Shown here piece by piece: positions 52,601-64,000 of a stretch of DNA of 64,000 nucleotides (positions are counted from its first letter, which is position 1; each line of letters opens with the position of its first letter). The notes under the pieces were generated by a model. That model made no database searches, was not told the DNA's origin, and worked only from the letters and a program-made list of their open reading frames with translations. The DNA is taken from positions 7,643,501 through 7,707,500 of the forward strand of contig JAMPIT010000493.1 in assembly GCA_026261815.1 (NCBI GenBank), given 5' to 3'. This stretch comes from Monarcha castaneiventris obscurior. Lineage: Eukaryota > Chordata > Aves > Passeriformes > Monarchidae. The position numbers were made by a program, and so were the translations under genes.

Positions 52601-55600
52601 GCAGGATCAGTGCAGGGATAATACTGCATAGAGAGGGTTTCAAGTTTTCACACAAAATCCTGTTCTTGGCTCTGCTACCAGGCAAGACATGCTGGGGAAA
52701 GTCCCCAGAACTTCTCTGGCCTCCCAGCAATCCAGTAGTGAAGGGACTGGAAGGTGCCCAGTGGAGCTCAGAGCAGTCCCTGCAGGGCTGGGGTGAACAG
52801 GGCTCCACTGCTGCCCTCTGCCCTGGAAATGGGCGACTGGGGTAGCTTCATTGCTTGGATATACTCACACTCTGCCATCCCGGGGGACAAGGAGCATCAC
52901 AGGACTGGCACCAGGTATCAGGTGTGGGGGGAGGGAAGGATTAACAAACATCTCACCCTTCTCCTCCTGGGGTCACCTGCTTCTCTCCTGCCAGCTCAGG
53001 AGCATCATCTTCCTCTGAAGACCCAGCACTGGAGGATTCCTCATCGCTGTCTGCAAGACAATATGCCCTTGGCCTGAAACTGAAACAATGCAATTTCCAG
53101 GTCAAATGTAATATTCTCAAATAGCTATTCATCCTGTACAGCTTTGGCTGACATTACAGGTCTCTGAACTATCCCCTCCCCTCTTTTATAAATACTATCT
53201 AAAAGAACAAAAACAAACTCACTCTGAAGTCAGTCTGGCAGAACCAGCTTTCAAAACAGAAAATCTGTTTTCCCCAGTGGAACATAATCCTTCATGAAAG
53301 AGGCTGGCACGGGGGTGGCTATTCTACATATTCAAATCAAATGTGGAGATTATTCAAAATACATTTAGAAGCATCTCTGTTGCTGCTTGTGGTTTTCCAT
53401 GATTTCAGCAGAATTAGGGTTGGACAAGTAATTTTGTTTGAATGTCATGGGGAAAAAAGTAAAGAAATAAACAAGCGTTGCCCTTTGGGTACAAAATACC
53501 ACACAGTAGTAACTAATTCCTAGACTTAAACTGTGGAAGAATTTATGTACACAATCACAAGAAAAATTTCAAATCTTTTAAACGGATTTAAACGAGAGAA
53601 GGATACAGTGGATACACTTCAGTATTAACAGATCTCTACTGAATGCAAGAGCTTGAAACAGTTACACAACACAGGCTTCAAAAGCATATGGCTTTTGCCC
53701 TAGGGACTATACCCAGGACTGTAATACTCTACAGCATGTTCAGAATACAGTTTATAGCTGTGTCTTCTTTTGGTGTGCATGTGTGTTCTTGGAAATGTAT
53801 GTGAAGCATTAATAACCTCACACAGGGCATGGACTGAGGCCACTGCCTGTTACTCTGTACACAGAACAAACTGGTGGTTGCTGCATGAAGTCCTGATGTA
53901 AAGGAATTAGAGTTCAGGTGCAACTCCTTCCCAACTGGAGCAGTGATGCCAGGACCTGCCTACACTGAAGAATTTCCTACCCAGGCTATGGGATTAGAAT
54001 CACAAACCTCTTCCTATCCAGAGCAGCATTTTGTACCCGCAGAAGAGTGAAGGAGCAAACCAAACTGAGCCACCTCCCTGAGGATGTGGGGGTGGTGGGT
54101 GGTGCCTGTCACTGGCCCAAATAGCAACACTGGAGCTGTTTCTCACAGAAATTCACAGTTTTAGGTCAGATTCAAACTACACGTTTTCTACCATGGTGTG
54201 ACCATGGTTCTCTTTCCTGTGCATGCTGTAGCACCCAGCTCACAGTGTGCCCAGGGCATTCTCAGGGCTTTCAAAAGTGTCACCTTCTTAAAAGAAGGTG
54301 TTTTGTTTCCTGGTTATAGGGGTCCTCTGAAGTGCCTCACAAGCACCAAGTGGCTCAGACCACAGGATTTCCTCGCATTAAACAAAGCAACAATAAATAA
54401 TCTTGAGTGAGATTTCAGGGGAGCTCTTTATACAATGGACCATTTATATGGCACAAACATTGGCAGAAAAAAAAAATCACTTTGGAGCTACTGTATTGTT
54501 CCTGTAAAGACTGCACAATACTTTATGAATTGCCATTTGTCAGTTTGTTTTTATGTGGTTCAACAGAGCCAAAAGGACTTGATGGGGTAAGAAGCTGCAG
54601 TAACTTTGGGTTAACCTGCCTGCTTTTGCCTCATCTCCTGTTTAGCAGAATCTGTAACATATTAATTTTATAAAATTGGCAATTAAACAGTTTCCCACCC
54701 TTTCTGAGAGCAGCATCTTCCTGAGAGGGCGTGCAAGACAGCATTACCAGACTGTGTCTCAGCACACTTCACTTCTATTTCAAACAGCAAGTGCAACAGT
54801 GACCCATTTGTCTCGCTTTACACTGACAACAGCCACAGACAGTTAAACCCCAGAGCTGTTTCCCCCCCTCTCCTCTCTGTGGATGAGTAAGTGCCTTTCT
54901 CACACCACTTTGTGGTTACTGCATCTCAAGAGATGGTTTGTTCTGAGCTCTTAAGGGCCAGAAATGAGCTCAGCAACCAACACGCATCACTTACTGACAA
55001 CGTGACCATGGATGCAAACACATGCAGAGTAATTTGATTTGTCACAGCAACTGTCAACTGATAATTACAAAATCCAGTAGAATTAAAATTAACAAACACA
55101 GTGGAATGCATAGATGAGAATCAAACTGTTCTATACTTTTCAGTCCTCAATTTATTTAATATCCATTTTGTTTAAGGAAAAAACCAACCAAACAACCAAA
55201 AAACCCTCATCCAAACTAGGATACATTAGACTGCTCTTTATGTAAAGCTGGTACCTGGTCCTGAGCTTTGAAACATCCCAGCCCTGTGCAGGAAGCAAAG
55301 CAGTTAATGCTGATACCTTCAAGTAATCGGTTGCTTGGCTACAGGCACTTAAATCTGCCTTGCTGGGGGCCTATTGCTCAGCCAGCAGCAACCTGATTTT
55401 TAAATATGAAATCAATGTGTTCACTAATTATTTCTGAGGCTGTTCCTGCACTGAACAGATATGAAAATACACAAAGAAAATCCTGAAGGGCTGGGGAAGA
55501 AAAGCAAGAATTTGATTTGTACAGACATTTCCTCCTCTATCCCCCATTTTTTCAGCAGGCAGGATTAAAGGGATTTTGAAAAATTCACACCTACCAGTTA

Positions 55601-58600
55601 TACTGATGTAAATTGAGAAGTATTTATTTCAAGCAGTGACAACAAGAATCTAGGTCGATTTTAAATCCTCTGAATTTCTACCAGTGTATGAGATCATTCA
55701 GCCATTAGTTTTTTTCACATTTATTTTCTTGTCATGACTGCACTGAAATATAGTGCTGCTGTAAGTATTACTTCAAGGTATCTCAGAAAAAATGGTTAGA
55801 GCTACGACGTGAGTATACAAAGCATCTAGTATCTTAATTGTGAAATACCATTTTGTTCATAGCTAAACAAATGGCCAGATTTAGAGACTATTTTCTTGAT
55901 TTGTAGCCAGTGGTTGTACATTAAATCAGAGACCACCTACTGTTCAGGACTGCAGATGTCTTAAGTACAAAGAAAATATAGCACCAAAAAATGGACCCTC
56001 CACAGCTTGGAGTGGATCCATCCAGGGATGGATATTTGACAGGTGCCACTCACTAGATTAATACCAATGGACAGATGGATGACATTGAAACATTGCAAAA
56101 ATGAGGGGGAAAGCACAAATACAAGGGAGGTAAGTCACTGTATGGTGTTTTCTAATTAGTTCATCTACATAAGGCATTTCACTTAGGCAGAAGAGCAGGC
56201 AAACAGAAGATGGCTATGAGGAAAAATAAAGACTAAAGTAGGGATGTGATTACTCCCACGATGCAAAAAGCTATTGAAAAAGTCTTTACATAACAATTAG
56301 AGTCTCTTTGCCTTCCACATTGTATACTACTCCATGTTTTCCAGCTGTAGCTGTACCGTGCTGCAGTAGCCTGTTACATGTGTCTATCTCTGTTTCTGCA
56401 TGTGTGTATCTCCAGTATCTGAGTTTTATCTGGCTAAACCCCAAATCACACATAAGACAAAACTAAATTTTAGTCACAGGACACTTTAAAGTCCTACTGA
56501 AATATATATAAAAGATAATTGTACCACAGAAGCCTTTCATTAAGATGATTCTCAATAGTGCAACCAAACAATAAAGTTGCACAGAAAAGCCATATTCCAC
56601 ACCCACTTGTATGAAACATCCCTGAAACTCCCTTCAATCTACTGCAGAGCCAGAGCTGCAAATGCACAAGGAAAATCCCAGCTTTTCACAATGAAAGCCC
56701 CACTGCCAGCCCTTACCCTTCCTTGCCGATCTCGCCAACCTTAAGTGCTTCACCAAGCGGCTCTTTACCAAGTTTGGTCAAGTTCATCTTGGTCTCCAGG
56801 GTCATTAGAAAAGATCCATTGTAGGACATTTCCAAATCAATCCATAGTCCTAAAATAAACAACAGAAGAGATGCCACTTTAAGAGCAACCACAAAACAAG
56901 CTTTCTGATCACATTAAGCTCATGGAACAAAGCCAGATACAAATCCAAGCCACATTGAAAGAGAGCGGTGAGTACAGCTAATGGTCTAAAAAAAATTACG
57001 GTAATTTACACACACCTGAACTGCTTAAGAGATCTGAAATGAGATAAAGGAAATAGAATACCATCAGGGATTCACTTCAAAACTATTTACAGCATTGCTC
57101 CAAGCCAACCTGTAATGGGGACACTCCTCTACATCACTGACTCTGTCCAAGTGAAGCACAACTTAAAATCCCAGAGCAATATTGCTTCTCCCACACCACA
57201 GCCTGCTGCCTCTTGTTTTGCCAGTGGTATATTGAAGAACTGTGACAAGGCTCTCTTAGTAACTGAGCTACAGGCATTCTTTTATGATTCACAGTAAACA
57301 GGGTCATTACTTAGACAATTCTAGACATGCATATTAAGTTATATCTTATTGTCTGTGCAAACTATTTGCTTTTTGCAGTCTCCAAAAGAATTGCCTTGGG
57401 AATACCTTAAGATTAGCTCATGCCTTTTAAGTGACACCCTGCACCAAAGCTGTAGGTATTTGAGATCCAGAGATTAGAAAACAGATGCCACTAAACACAG
57501 ATTACATATCTTCATTTTCCAGATACTGCAGCTGCACAAAACATTCCCTCACCAGTACCTGGCACATCAACTACTGACCCATTCCACTTTTATTTACTTA
57601 TTTGGAAGCAATTAATGGTGAATAAAACTGAAACCAGGACAAATGGTAACTGCTCTTTGTGTTTTATTGATCTGGAAAAGTCACACTGTATCAGTTAAAG
57701 AACTACGGTTTTCTGCAAAAACATATCCATGTCATAATCCCACCCATTTGTGATAACAGAAACACAGGCAGCTCCCAAAGACCTAGTCACTGACACCCTG
57801 TGAGGTTACACACTGGAAGCAGGATGAAGGCAATCTGGTGCTTTACTAACCCAAATAACTCTTTTCCATCACAGTTTTTCTAACACTGCTCTAAAAACTA
57901 AACACAAGAACTCAAACACAACCTTATAAAGATTTTTCCTCTTTACAGTAGGAAAGTATCAGTAAGATCATAAAAAACAAGAAAACAGCTAAACAGACTT
58001 TCTGGATAATCAATGAGTCAGCAGGATTCAGTCATCAATATTATTTTAACAGTAGATCAAATTAAGCAAAGGATGCCACAACTGAGAGGGAAAATTCCTT
58101 CTGACCAGAAAATGTTCACATGCTTTTTCCAGAGGGGAAAAGGGATGAAGAGGGAATGAAGAATTGGGCAGATGGTACAATTTATTGTCTTCTGGTTGCC
58201 TAGCCTTGACAGAATTAGAGTAAAAGCTACAGCATATGCTGTCACCCAAGCAGGACTGTATTACCAGAAACAAGTTTTTTTCTAACATTATCTATTAACA
58301 AATTTAGTTATTTCGAGAAGGCATATAATAAAAAAAGTATTTTCCTTGTAATCAAGCACTGGTAACAAAAGTATGGATGAAACAAAGCACATCACAGTTA
58401 GTAACTGCACTTTAAAGCCTCAAAAAGGCTACCTCAAACACTTATTTAAAAAAACCCCAAAACTTAGAAGTGCTCATTCTGGATACTGCCCTGAAACTGT
58501 AGGGTTTTTCCCCCCCACATTCCCCAATAAACCAAGTAGTTTATCCATCAGTAAGTATCAACTTACCAAGAAATACATTTATTGTTATGAAAACAAGAAT

Positions 58601-61600
58601 TTCCAATTATCATCCCCTTGTTTATGCCCTTTCAAGTATAATAAGAGAACCAGTTCTTTCAGTAATTATTTACTGCAAGCTCTTAAAAACTCTAAAGAGT
58701 TCACATGTCATTCAACAGTATGGAAGAAGTTAAAATGATTAGAAATCCTACCATAAATGTTTGCTTGTCACAGTTTAACTGAACAAGAAACTGAAGGAAC
58801 TAACTGATCTCATTGCTGTTTCAGTAATTAATTGAAGCCAAGTGTTCAGTCTCCTAAATCCCATCTCATGACTTAGAACTACAGTCTTTGGTTACAACTG
58901 AAGTTACGAGAACAGAGATAGGAATTCAAAAAAATGTTTAAATCAAGGCAAAGGAAAACACACTGAAAAGAACCCTGAAAGGAAAGCCTGATTAAAAAGA
59001 AACCATGAAATCACTTAACAAGCAACACACAGGTAAAGATTTTTTAAAGTTTTCCTTTGCTCTCCAACTCAGAATAAAACTTCTACCAATGGTGCAGCCC
59101 CTTTACTGAGAACACTGGAGGACTTCCTAAGTACTGTGGAGAACCTGCTGTCCCACACAGGAAGCATAAGGCAAGAAGCACCAATATGTTTTAGTTCCCC
59201 AAATACTGACTGCACTCCAACCATTCCATCTATTCAATTCTTATTTCTCTTAAAAAGACAGATTTTGTTCCTCATGACAACAAAACAGTTTGCTCTTTCC
59301 AAACACACTTTGTTTATAAAGCTCAGTGGAAAATATTCTTTAGAAAAGTTGAGAGCAAAGTACCCAGTGTTTTATAGATAAGGCTTTTCCCCAAAGAGTT
59401 GCAAGTCTCAAGTAGATAAGGGCAAACAATAGCAGTTGGATAAAACAGGCAGCATTAACTAATGTACGTCCAAGAGGATTTTAATAATTCCCCAAAGTCT
59501 GTTTTGTTCAGTTTTATGAGGGAAAGGTTAGCACTTACTATCCTCATGCTTTTTAGTCAGTGATTTGAGTGGTACAAAGTTTTTAGTATTAAAGTCTGCA
59601 CCTCTGTTGCATGCAAATTTTAGTTTAGTTCAGTAATTATTTCCTATGGAAAGACATGATCACAATTCCATCTATACAGAATGACATTTACACCAAGCCT
59701 GAGATAAAGACTCCTGAGTATCTCAGAAAAAGCTCTTATTAAATGTACCTAAAACATCCACAAGATAAACAGATCAAAATTCTGTTCTCCACAGATAAAA
59801 AGGCAAAACCAGAAGGCTTTTTGTATTTTACCTCTGTGATCAACAGAAGGTTTGAAGGCTTGAAGGATCTTGGGCACTGCTATCCCCATGTCAAGCTCAG
59901 TCAGAGTCAGCTCATTCATGAAGTAGGGCAGCTAAAAGGACAGAATATAAAAAGTCATGTCATGGAACTAAATATCAGTTTCCTGAGAGAAGAAAGGTCA
60001 TTAAACTTAACATCATTAAGACTGAGCTGAAGTGCCACCAGTGAAAGAACACAAACACAACTACACAAATTTCTTACTGTTCTACAATTTCATAGTTTCC
60101 AGTTTAAAAACTTTTTAGGGAGAGACTGAGCATGTGTTGAAGTTAAGATGCTGACCTTAAACCTCCAGCATGCTTTTTAGTCAAAGTAAAAAGCTCAAGA
60201 ATGAAGTGTAAATCCTATTTCACAGTGAATAAAAACCAAAGACTTCTTTGAATTTTAACTTCAGTCACATATTTTATCATTGGTTTTATCAACGTCTCAG
60301 CCTCTTTTATCTTTGCCAAATTCTTTCATAGAACATTACCTTTTAAATCTGTGTCATAGTTTTAGTAAAATAGAGGCACAGAATCATGATGATTTGGGTA
60401 TCTATTCACTTAAATATTTCTAATTAATAGAAAATGAACATACACTGCTTTAATGCATTAAAAATACATCCAGTCCCCATTCCCAGTCTTTCCACTTAAA
60501 ATGTTTCCAATGAGATGTCTGGGTACCCTGCTGCCACAACTGCAGAAGCAGACAGGGCAGAATTAGGTTACTGGTTATTTCCCAAAGCAAAGGCAGCACT
60601 GTCTCACAGCTGGTGCTGGCAGCTAAATTACTGAGCTTTTGTCAGCAAGACAACAACTTCCTTTGCCTTTAGGTTTGTCAGCAAGACAACAACTTCCTTT
60701 GCCTTTAGGAACAGGTGAACTCCTCCCCCAACACCAGGAGCTGAAGGCCTGTGATGAACTGCTGCTGTTCAGAAGGGTTACAGAAGGCAAGGGGAAGATG
60801 GAGAAGGCATTCTAAAGCATCAGTCCTCCCCTCACCCTTGAGGTGGTGCAGCTGATGGAACCTGTGTCCTGTCACCCCACAGAGTTTTTTCTGTAACTAT
60901 TGCTCCCACTTCTCCTGCAAGTAGTTTATGTGTGAAGTTAACAGGAACACATTACAGTTGTGGTTCCCTGACATCCTCCACCTTAAAACCAATCCACTAT
61001 TTCCCAAAGCAGATTTCCTCATTTATATGCAGTTCTATTTATCCCTAATGTAAATACAGTAATACTTTAATTTTTACATAAAAGTTTGACAAGTACAAAT
61101 AGCTAGTCCGGCTGTAGTTCATTTTAAACAGAAGCAGCAAAGTTAACATGCTGAGATCCATTAGAAACTGAACTGGAATTCTGTAGCACATTTATTGTCT
61201 TTTACAGCTAAGTGTGAAGTAAGTCTTCCTTGTACCATTTTAAAACTCAAAGACTATGTGTTTCATTTCCTTTACAAGGAGTGTATAATGCAAGTCTCCA
61301 GATCAGGTACCTTTATTTTGCTAAGTTTCATTTGGATCTTCTTTGACACTAGATCAGACCAATACTTCTCTCCTAAAAAATCCCAAAATATTCTTCCAAG
61401 CAGAGCATTCACCCAGGCCTCCTGCTCTTCTTCTTCACCTTCCGTGTTGGCATCTGTCAACTGAAAACATAAAGCAGGTTATACGGCCCTATAAATTTTC
61501 TAAAATAAGGACAGAAAAGGCCTGATTTACATGGGAAGTTCAGTGTTAAGTGCCCGGGTCAGCTCAGAACACCAAATGCTCAGCACAGGGAGCAGCTTTA

Positions 61601-63035
61601 CAAATGCATCAGCTGGGCTGCCACGAGCCTGTCAACATCCTGACGTGCATCAGAGGGAATGAGACCACACAGATATAGATTGACCTCTGGCAATGAAATG
61701 AGAAAGTTGTATGTAACTTAACCTCTGGCAGAAAAAGCAGATAAACCCAGAGTGGGCAGACTTGTAAATGTGCTTGCAGTAAGAGATACTCTCTCTTCCC
61801 AGTCAGATCTGGAAGAACAGGTTGTTCTCTACTGTTTGCTTTATCAAAAACTTGGAAAGCAAGACCCAGTCTTACATCCTTAAATCCAGTTCAGAAACAC
61901 GACAAATAGTTGATAAACACAGTACATGGAAACACACTCCTCCTTCCAATGTTTGTACACAGGATTCAGGAAACTATATTGTTCCCTCTGCTGCATTAAA
62001 GTTTTTGTTTACAGTCCAAGAGAATTCTGTCTTGGTTTCCTTGAGAACCATCTCGAAACACTTGGAAATATACATTCAGATGCTGCATCACTGACTACAC
62101 ACACAAAAGCCAAGGTAGCTGAAACAATTTTGGGTGTGTACACACACTACCATGAAAAAACAGGAAGTTTTCATGAAGGAAACACAACATATTAAGTGCC
62201 TGCAATGACAGAAGAATTCACCACCCGTCATTACTCCAAGCAGAACTCCTGAAGCCAGCAGAAAGGCAGTGCTTTCTAAGATAGGCAGGTAGATGCTACA
62301 GTTCTGAACATCATCTCTTGGCAGCAACTGCTTACAAGGGCTGCAGCCTGGCTCTGCCAGGATGGCTGGGTGAGGAGCCTCTGCTGTGACGCAGGTTCCC
62401 TGCCAGCAGTGCTCATCTATTTATAGAATGACTTCTGACACGTGCCAGATTCAGCAGCAAATTCATCACAGCTTCAGGAGCTGCTGGGGGCCAGAATATA
62501 GTCTTCCTGGGGGAACACAAGATGTGTTTATTCATACGCTACACCACGGCTTCCTACTCCCTTTTCTGTGCAATGCATGAAAGTCTGGAAACAAAGATGC
62601 AAGATATGAATTACAGCTTTTAAATGACCAGTGGTCATGCTTAACATTAAAGACCTGTTTATTAAGAGTGTTGTACTTAGTATTAAGGTTGTGTTTACTG
62701 AGACTGACTCAAATGCAGTGCAGGAGGCCAAAGGATTAGTAAGAGCTACAGATGTTGTTCACTGTTCCTTTGGAGCACAAATATTACCTTTTTCACAGCT
62801 GTAGGGCTGCTGTCTGCACTGAGGACTGGACTACCTGAAGGGCTTTTCTTTTCTTGTGGAACACACTTCGCCATATAAATATTGTAGTCCAGAAGCATTT
62901 TCTGCCTCACGTTGCCAGCCAGGTCCTTGTGCTTTGGCTGGGATGTGATTTCTTCTGCACTTCCCTTGCTGCTGCTCCGGCTGTGCGTGAGAACTCCAGA
63001 CTGACTATCACTTCTACTGTGTGCTGGCAGCACCC
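49539..63035 (-). CDS. TEX2: TEX2, C-terminal eight exons (gene runs off right edge)
   Basis: ER membrane lipid-transfer protein of the SMP/TULIP family, acting at ER-endolysosome contacts. Exons (minus strand, 5' to 3'): 62788-63035, 61311-61460, 59832-59931, 56717-56849, 52957-53073, 50840-51049, 50490-50610, 49539-49661. They total 1,202 nt: two bases completing a split codon, then 399 codons and the stop. Human TEX2 is about 1,130 residues, so roughly the last third is here. The first exon is a Ser-rich linker ending in QEKKSPSGSP. The SMP domain runs from EQEAWVNALLGRIFWDFL through LTELDMGIAVPKIL, the YNGSFLMTLETKMNLTKLG strand and an acidic insertion (DSDEESSSAGSSEEDD) to VTLVHVTDWIARKLEQEFQ. 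The PH domain, membrane anchor and promoter lie outside. The frame is open across every junction. Confidence 0.96.
50490..50610 (-). CDS. TEX2: TEX2 exon: SMP domain end
   Basis: Encodes YGFRRPPYLELKARPKLGER, then EVTLVHVTDWIARKLEQEFQ. Acceptor CCCGAG|GT, donor CCAG|GTGTGT. Confidence 0.96.
50840..51049 (-). CDS. TEX2: TEX2 exon: SMP domain
   Basis: Encodes YVGGHRTSKIMRIVDKITKS, then KKKIEEVSNTPLLLTVEVQE and VINIPPPPTDRIW. Donor TATG|GTAAGA splits the Trp codon. Confidence 0.96.
51484..51511. repeat. 14-bp tandem duplication
   Basis: ATTTTAACCTTAAA at 51484-51497 is repeated directly at 51498-51511, in a TEX2 intron. Confidence 0.85.
52957..53073 (-). CDS. TEX2: TEX2 exon: acidic insertion of SMP domain
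   Basis: Encodes PRAYCLADSDEESSSAGSSE, then EDDAPELAGEKQVTPGGEG, an acidic Ser-rich loop with CK2-type sites. Acceptor TTTCAG|GCC, donor AAGG|GTGAGA. Confidence 0.92.
56717..56849 (-). CDS. TEX2: TEX2 exon: SMP domain
   Basis: Encodes GLWIDLEMSYNGSFLMTLET and KMNLTKLGKEPLGEALKVGE. Acceptor TTTTAG|GA, donor AAGG|GTAAGG. Confidence 0.95.
59832..59931 (-). CDS. TEX2: TEX2 exon: SMP domain
   Basis: Encodes LPYFMNELTLTELDMGIAVP and KILQAFKPSVDHR. The SMP signature of a strand followed by DMG. Acceptor CTTTTAG|CT, donor AGAG|GTAAAA. Confidence 0.95.
60638..60709. repeat. Perfect 36-bp tandem duplication in TEX2 intron
   Basis: 60638-60673 is repeated exactly at 60674-60709. The unit starts TTTGTCAGCAAGACAACAAC and ends CCTTTAGG. 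Identity suggests a young duplication. Confidence 0.95.
61311..61460 (-). CDS. TEX2: TEX2 exon: start of SMP domain
   Basis: Exactly 50 codons: LTDANTEGEEEEQEAWVNAL, LGRIFWDFLGEKYWSDLVSK and KIQMKLSKIK. Acceptor TTTTCAG|TT, donor AAAG|GTACCT, phase 0 at both ends. Confidence 0.95.
62788..63035 (-). CDS. TEX2: TEX2 exon: Ser-rich linker before SMP domain
   Basis: Encodes VLPAHSRSDSQSGVLTHSRS, then a conserved block NVRQKMLLDYNIYMAKCV and a Ser/Pro-rich end. Acceptor TTTAG|GG, donor AAAAAG|GTAATA. Confidence 0.93.
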
Positions 63036-64000
63036 CTAAATTCAAAGGAATAGTATCTGTTCAAAAGAGAATAAATCTGACAGCCAAATACCACAGTGTA
63101 TCATCAAACTTCAAAGGAACAAATTTATTCCGCAGCTATTTCTCCTGAAATAAGACCAGCGTGGTGCTTTCTTATTTTAAAGGCTAAAAGTAAATTCCAC
63201 TGCTGCGTGTTTAGGTGGTCCTAAACCCAAATTAGCCAATATTTGCTATGATTCAGCACTCAGCAGGATGTGGGACTGAAGGAGTCAGCTGATCAATAGC
63301 ATATTTAAATACAGACACTCACATATGTATAACACATGGCAGAATTCCCAACAGCCCTACCAGGGAATGCCTAAAATAAAAGTCAGGTGATTGAAATGCA
63401 CCTATGACTAAAGTTTTTTTTTCCTAATCTAATTATAGGCTGTTGCAATTAAAAGGACTGTCAAAAGCATGCAACTACTAGAATTTTAATTAGCTATTAA
63501 TTTTGCGTTTGCATTTCAAGAAGTTATGTGCCAGAAACAATAATGTTAACTAAGTTTTTAAAAAGCTTCTCATAGAATAAAGACAGAAAAGCATGAGTCA
63601 TTCAGGTTTAAAATTGTATCATTAAACACTGTAATGTTTAAATTAATATTACAAACAACTGATCAATACTATAGACTAATATGTTTGTTGGTTCAGATAG
63701 ATATATATTTTCATATATATCAGTGTGGGACCTTTTATTTAAACAGATAAAAGTGTTTTCTTGTGACACTAACCCACAAGAAAGCTCTATCCTTTACCGG
63801 AGACTACAGTGGAAGGAAGGATGGAGGAGGAAAAATGGGTAATAAGAGAACTGAGTTTAATACTGCAAATGTTCACATCAGTTCCAACATACAGGAAAAA
63901 AAAGAGACTGAACAATTCATCCTTACAAATACGACAGAAGTTATTACAGTCATTGAAAAATGGTGTTTTCATATAAAATACTCTAAAAATAGTAATAATA
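63036..64000 (-). other. TEX2 intron at right edge
   Basis: No coding exon recognised. A possible donor on the minus strand at 63797-63798 (CTCCG|GTAAAG) has no TEX2-like reading upstream that I can support. AT-rich, with a short TA-rich tract near 63700-63720. Confidence 0.5.

Larger units (their letters stand above)
49662..62787 (-). other. TEX2 introns
   Basis: Seven introns of about 0.2-3.9 kb separate the listed exons. They hold the tandem duplications at 51484-51511 and 60638-60709 and an unexplained minus-strand open frame at 52239-52808. No RNA gene recognised. Confidence 0.6.

Noticed and set aside
63760..63972. Possible further TEX2 exon with donor CTCCG|GTAAAG
   Set aside because: The reading upstream is not recognisably TEX2, and no strong acceptor pairs with it in a phase I can verify.

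Overview
The window looks like a bird (avian) nuclear chromosome. The genes are multi-exon vertebrate genes with GT-AG introns, several short repeats resemble the 3' ends of CR1 LINEs (the dominant avian transposon), and introns are fairly compact. The species cannot be told from the sequence. No database was available: gene names rest on recognising the protein families, on reading frames that stay open across every splice junction, and on gene order. The order ERN1 (-), SNHG25 (+), TEX2 (-) is the order I recall from human chromosome 17q.

Layout, left to right. 1-2,990: no supportable gene. About 3,000-11,070, minus strand: a SAMD9/SAMD9L-like gene with one giant coding exon. Its start codon sits on a 45-base upstream exon (9011-9055), and a further 5' exon ends at 10917 in a GC-rich promoter carrying a CRE and an ISRE-like site. 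About 11,930-44,560, minus strand: complete ERN1 (IRE1-alpha), 22 coding exons totalling 2,922 nt (973 residues plus stop), with a GC-rich TATA-less promoter. 44,860-45,600: two CR1 fragments in opposite orientation. 46,260-~47,000, plus strand: a compact TATA-driven snoRNA host gene (SNHG25-like). Its introns hold a box C/D snoRNA (SNORD104-like) and an H/ACA snoRNA (SNORA50C/ACA62-like). Their guide elements match 28S and 18S rRNA at the expected positions. About 47,640-64,000, minus strand: the last eight coding exons (399 codons plus stop) and 3' UTR of TEX2. The rest of TEX2 lies beyond the right edge.

Functionally, ERN1 is the ER-stress kinase/RNase that splices XBP1 mRNA, TEX2 is an ER-anchored SMP-domain lipid-transfer protein, the snoRNA host makes rRNA-modification guides, and SAMD9L is an interferon-linked, NTPase-containing growth and virus restriction factor. 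They are independent transcription units, not an operon. I found no evidence of a wholly new system. The most informative observations are the snoRNA guide/target matches, the overlap of a splice donor with a poly(A) signal in the host gene, the split start codon exon of SAMD9L, and a UPR-type element in the ERN1 promoter.
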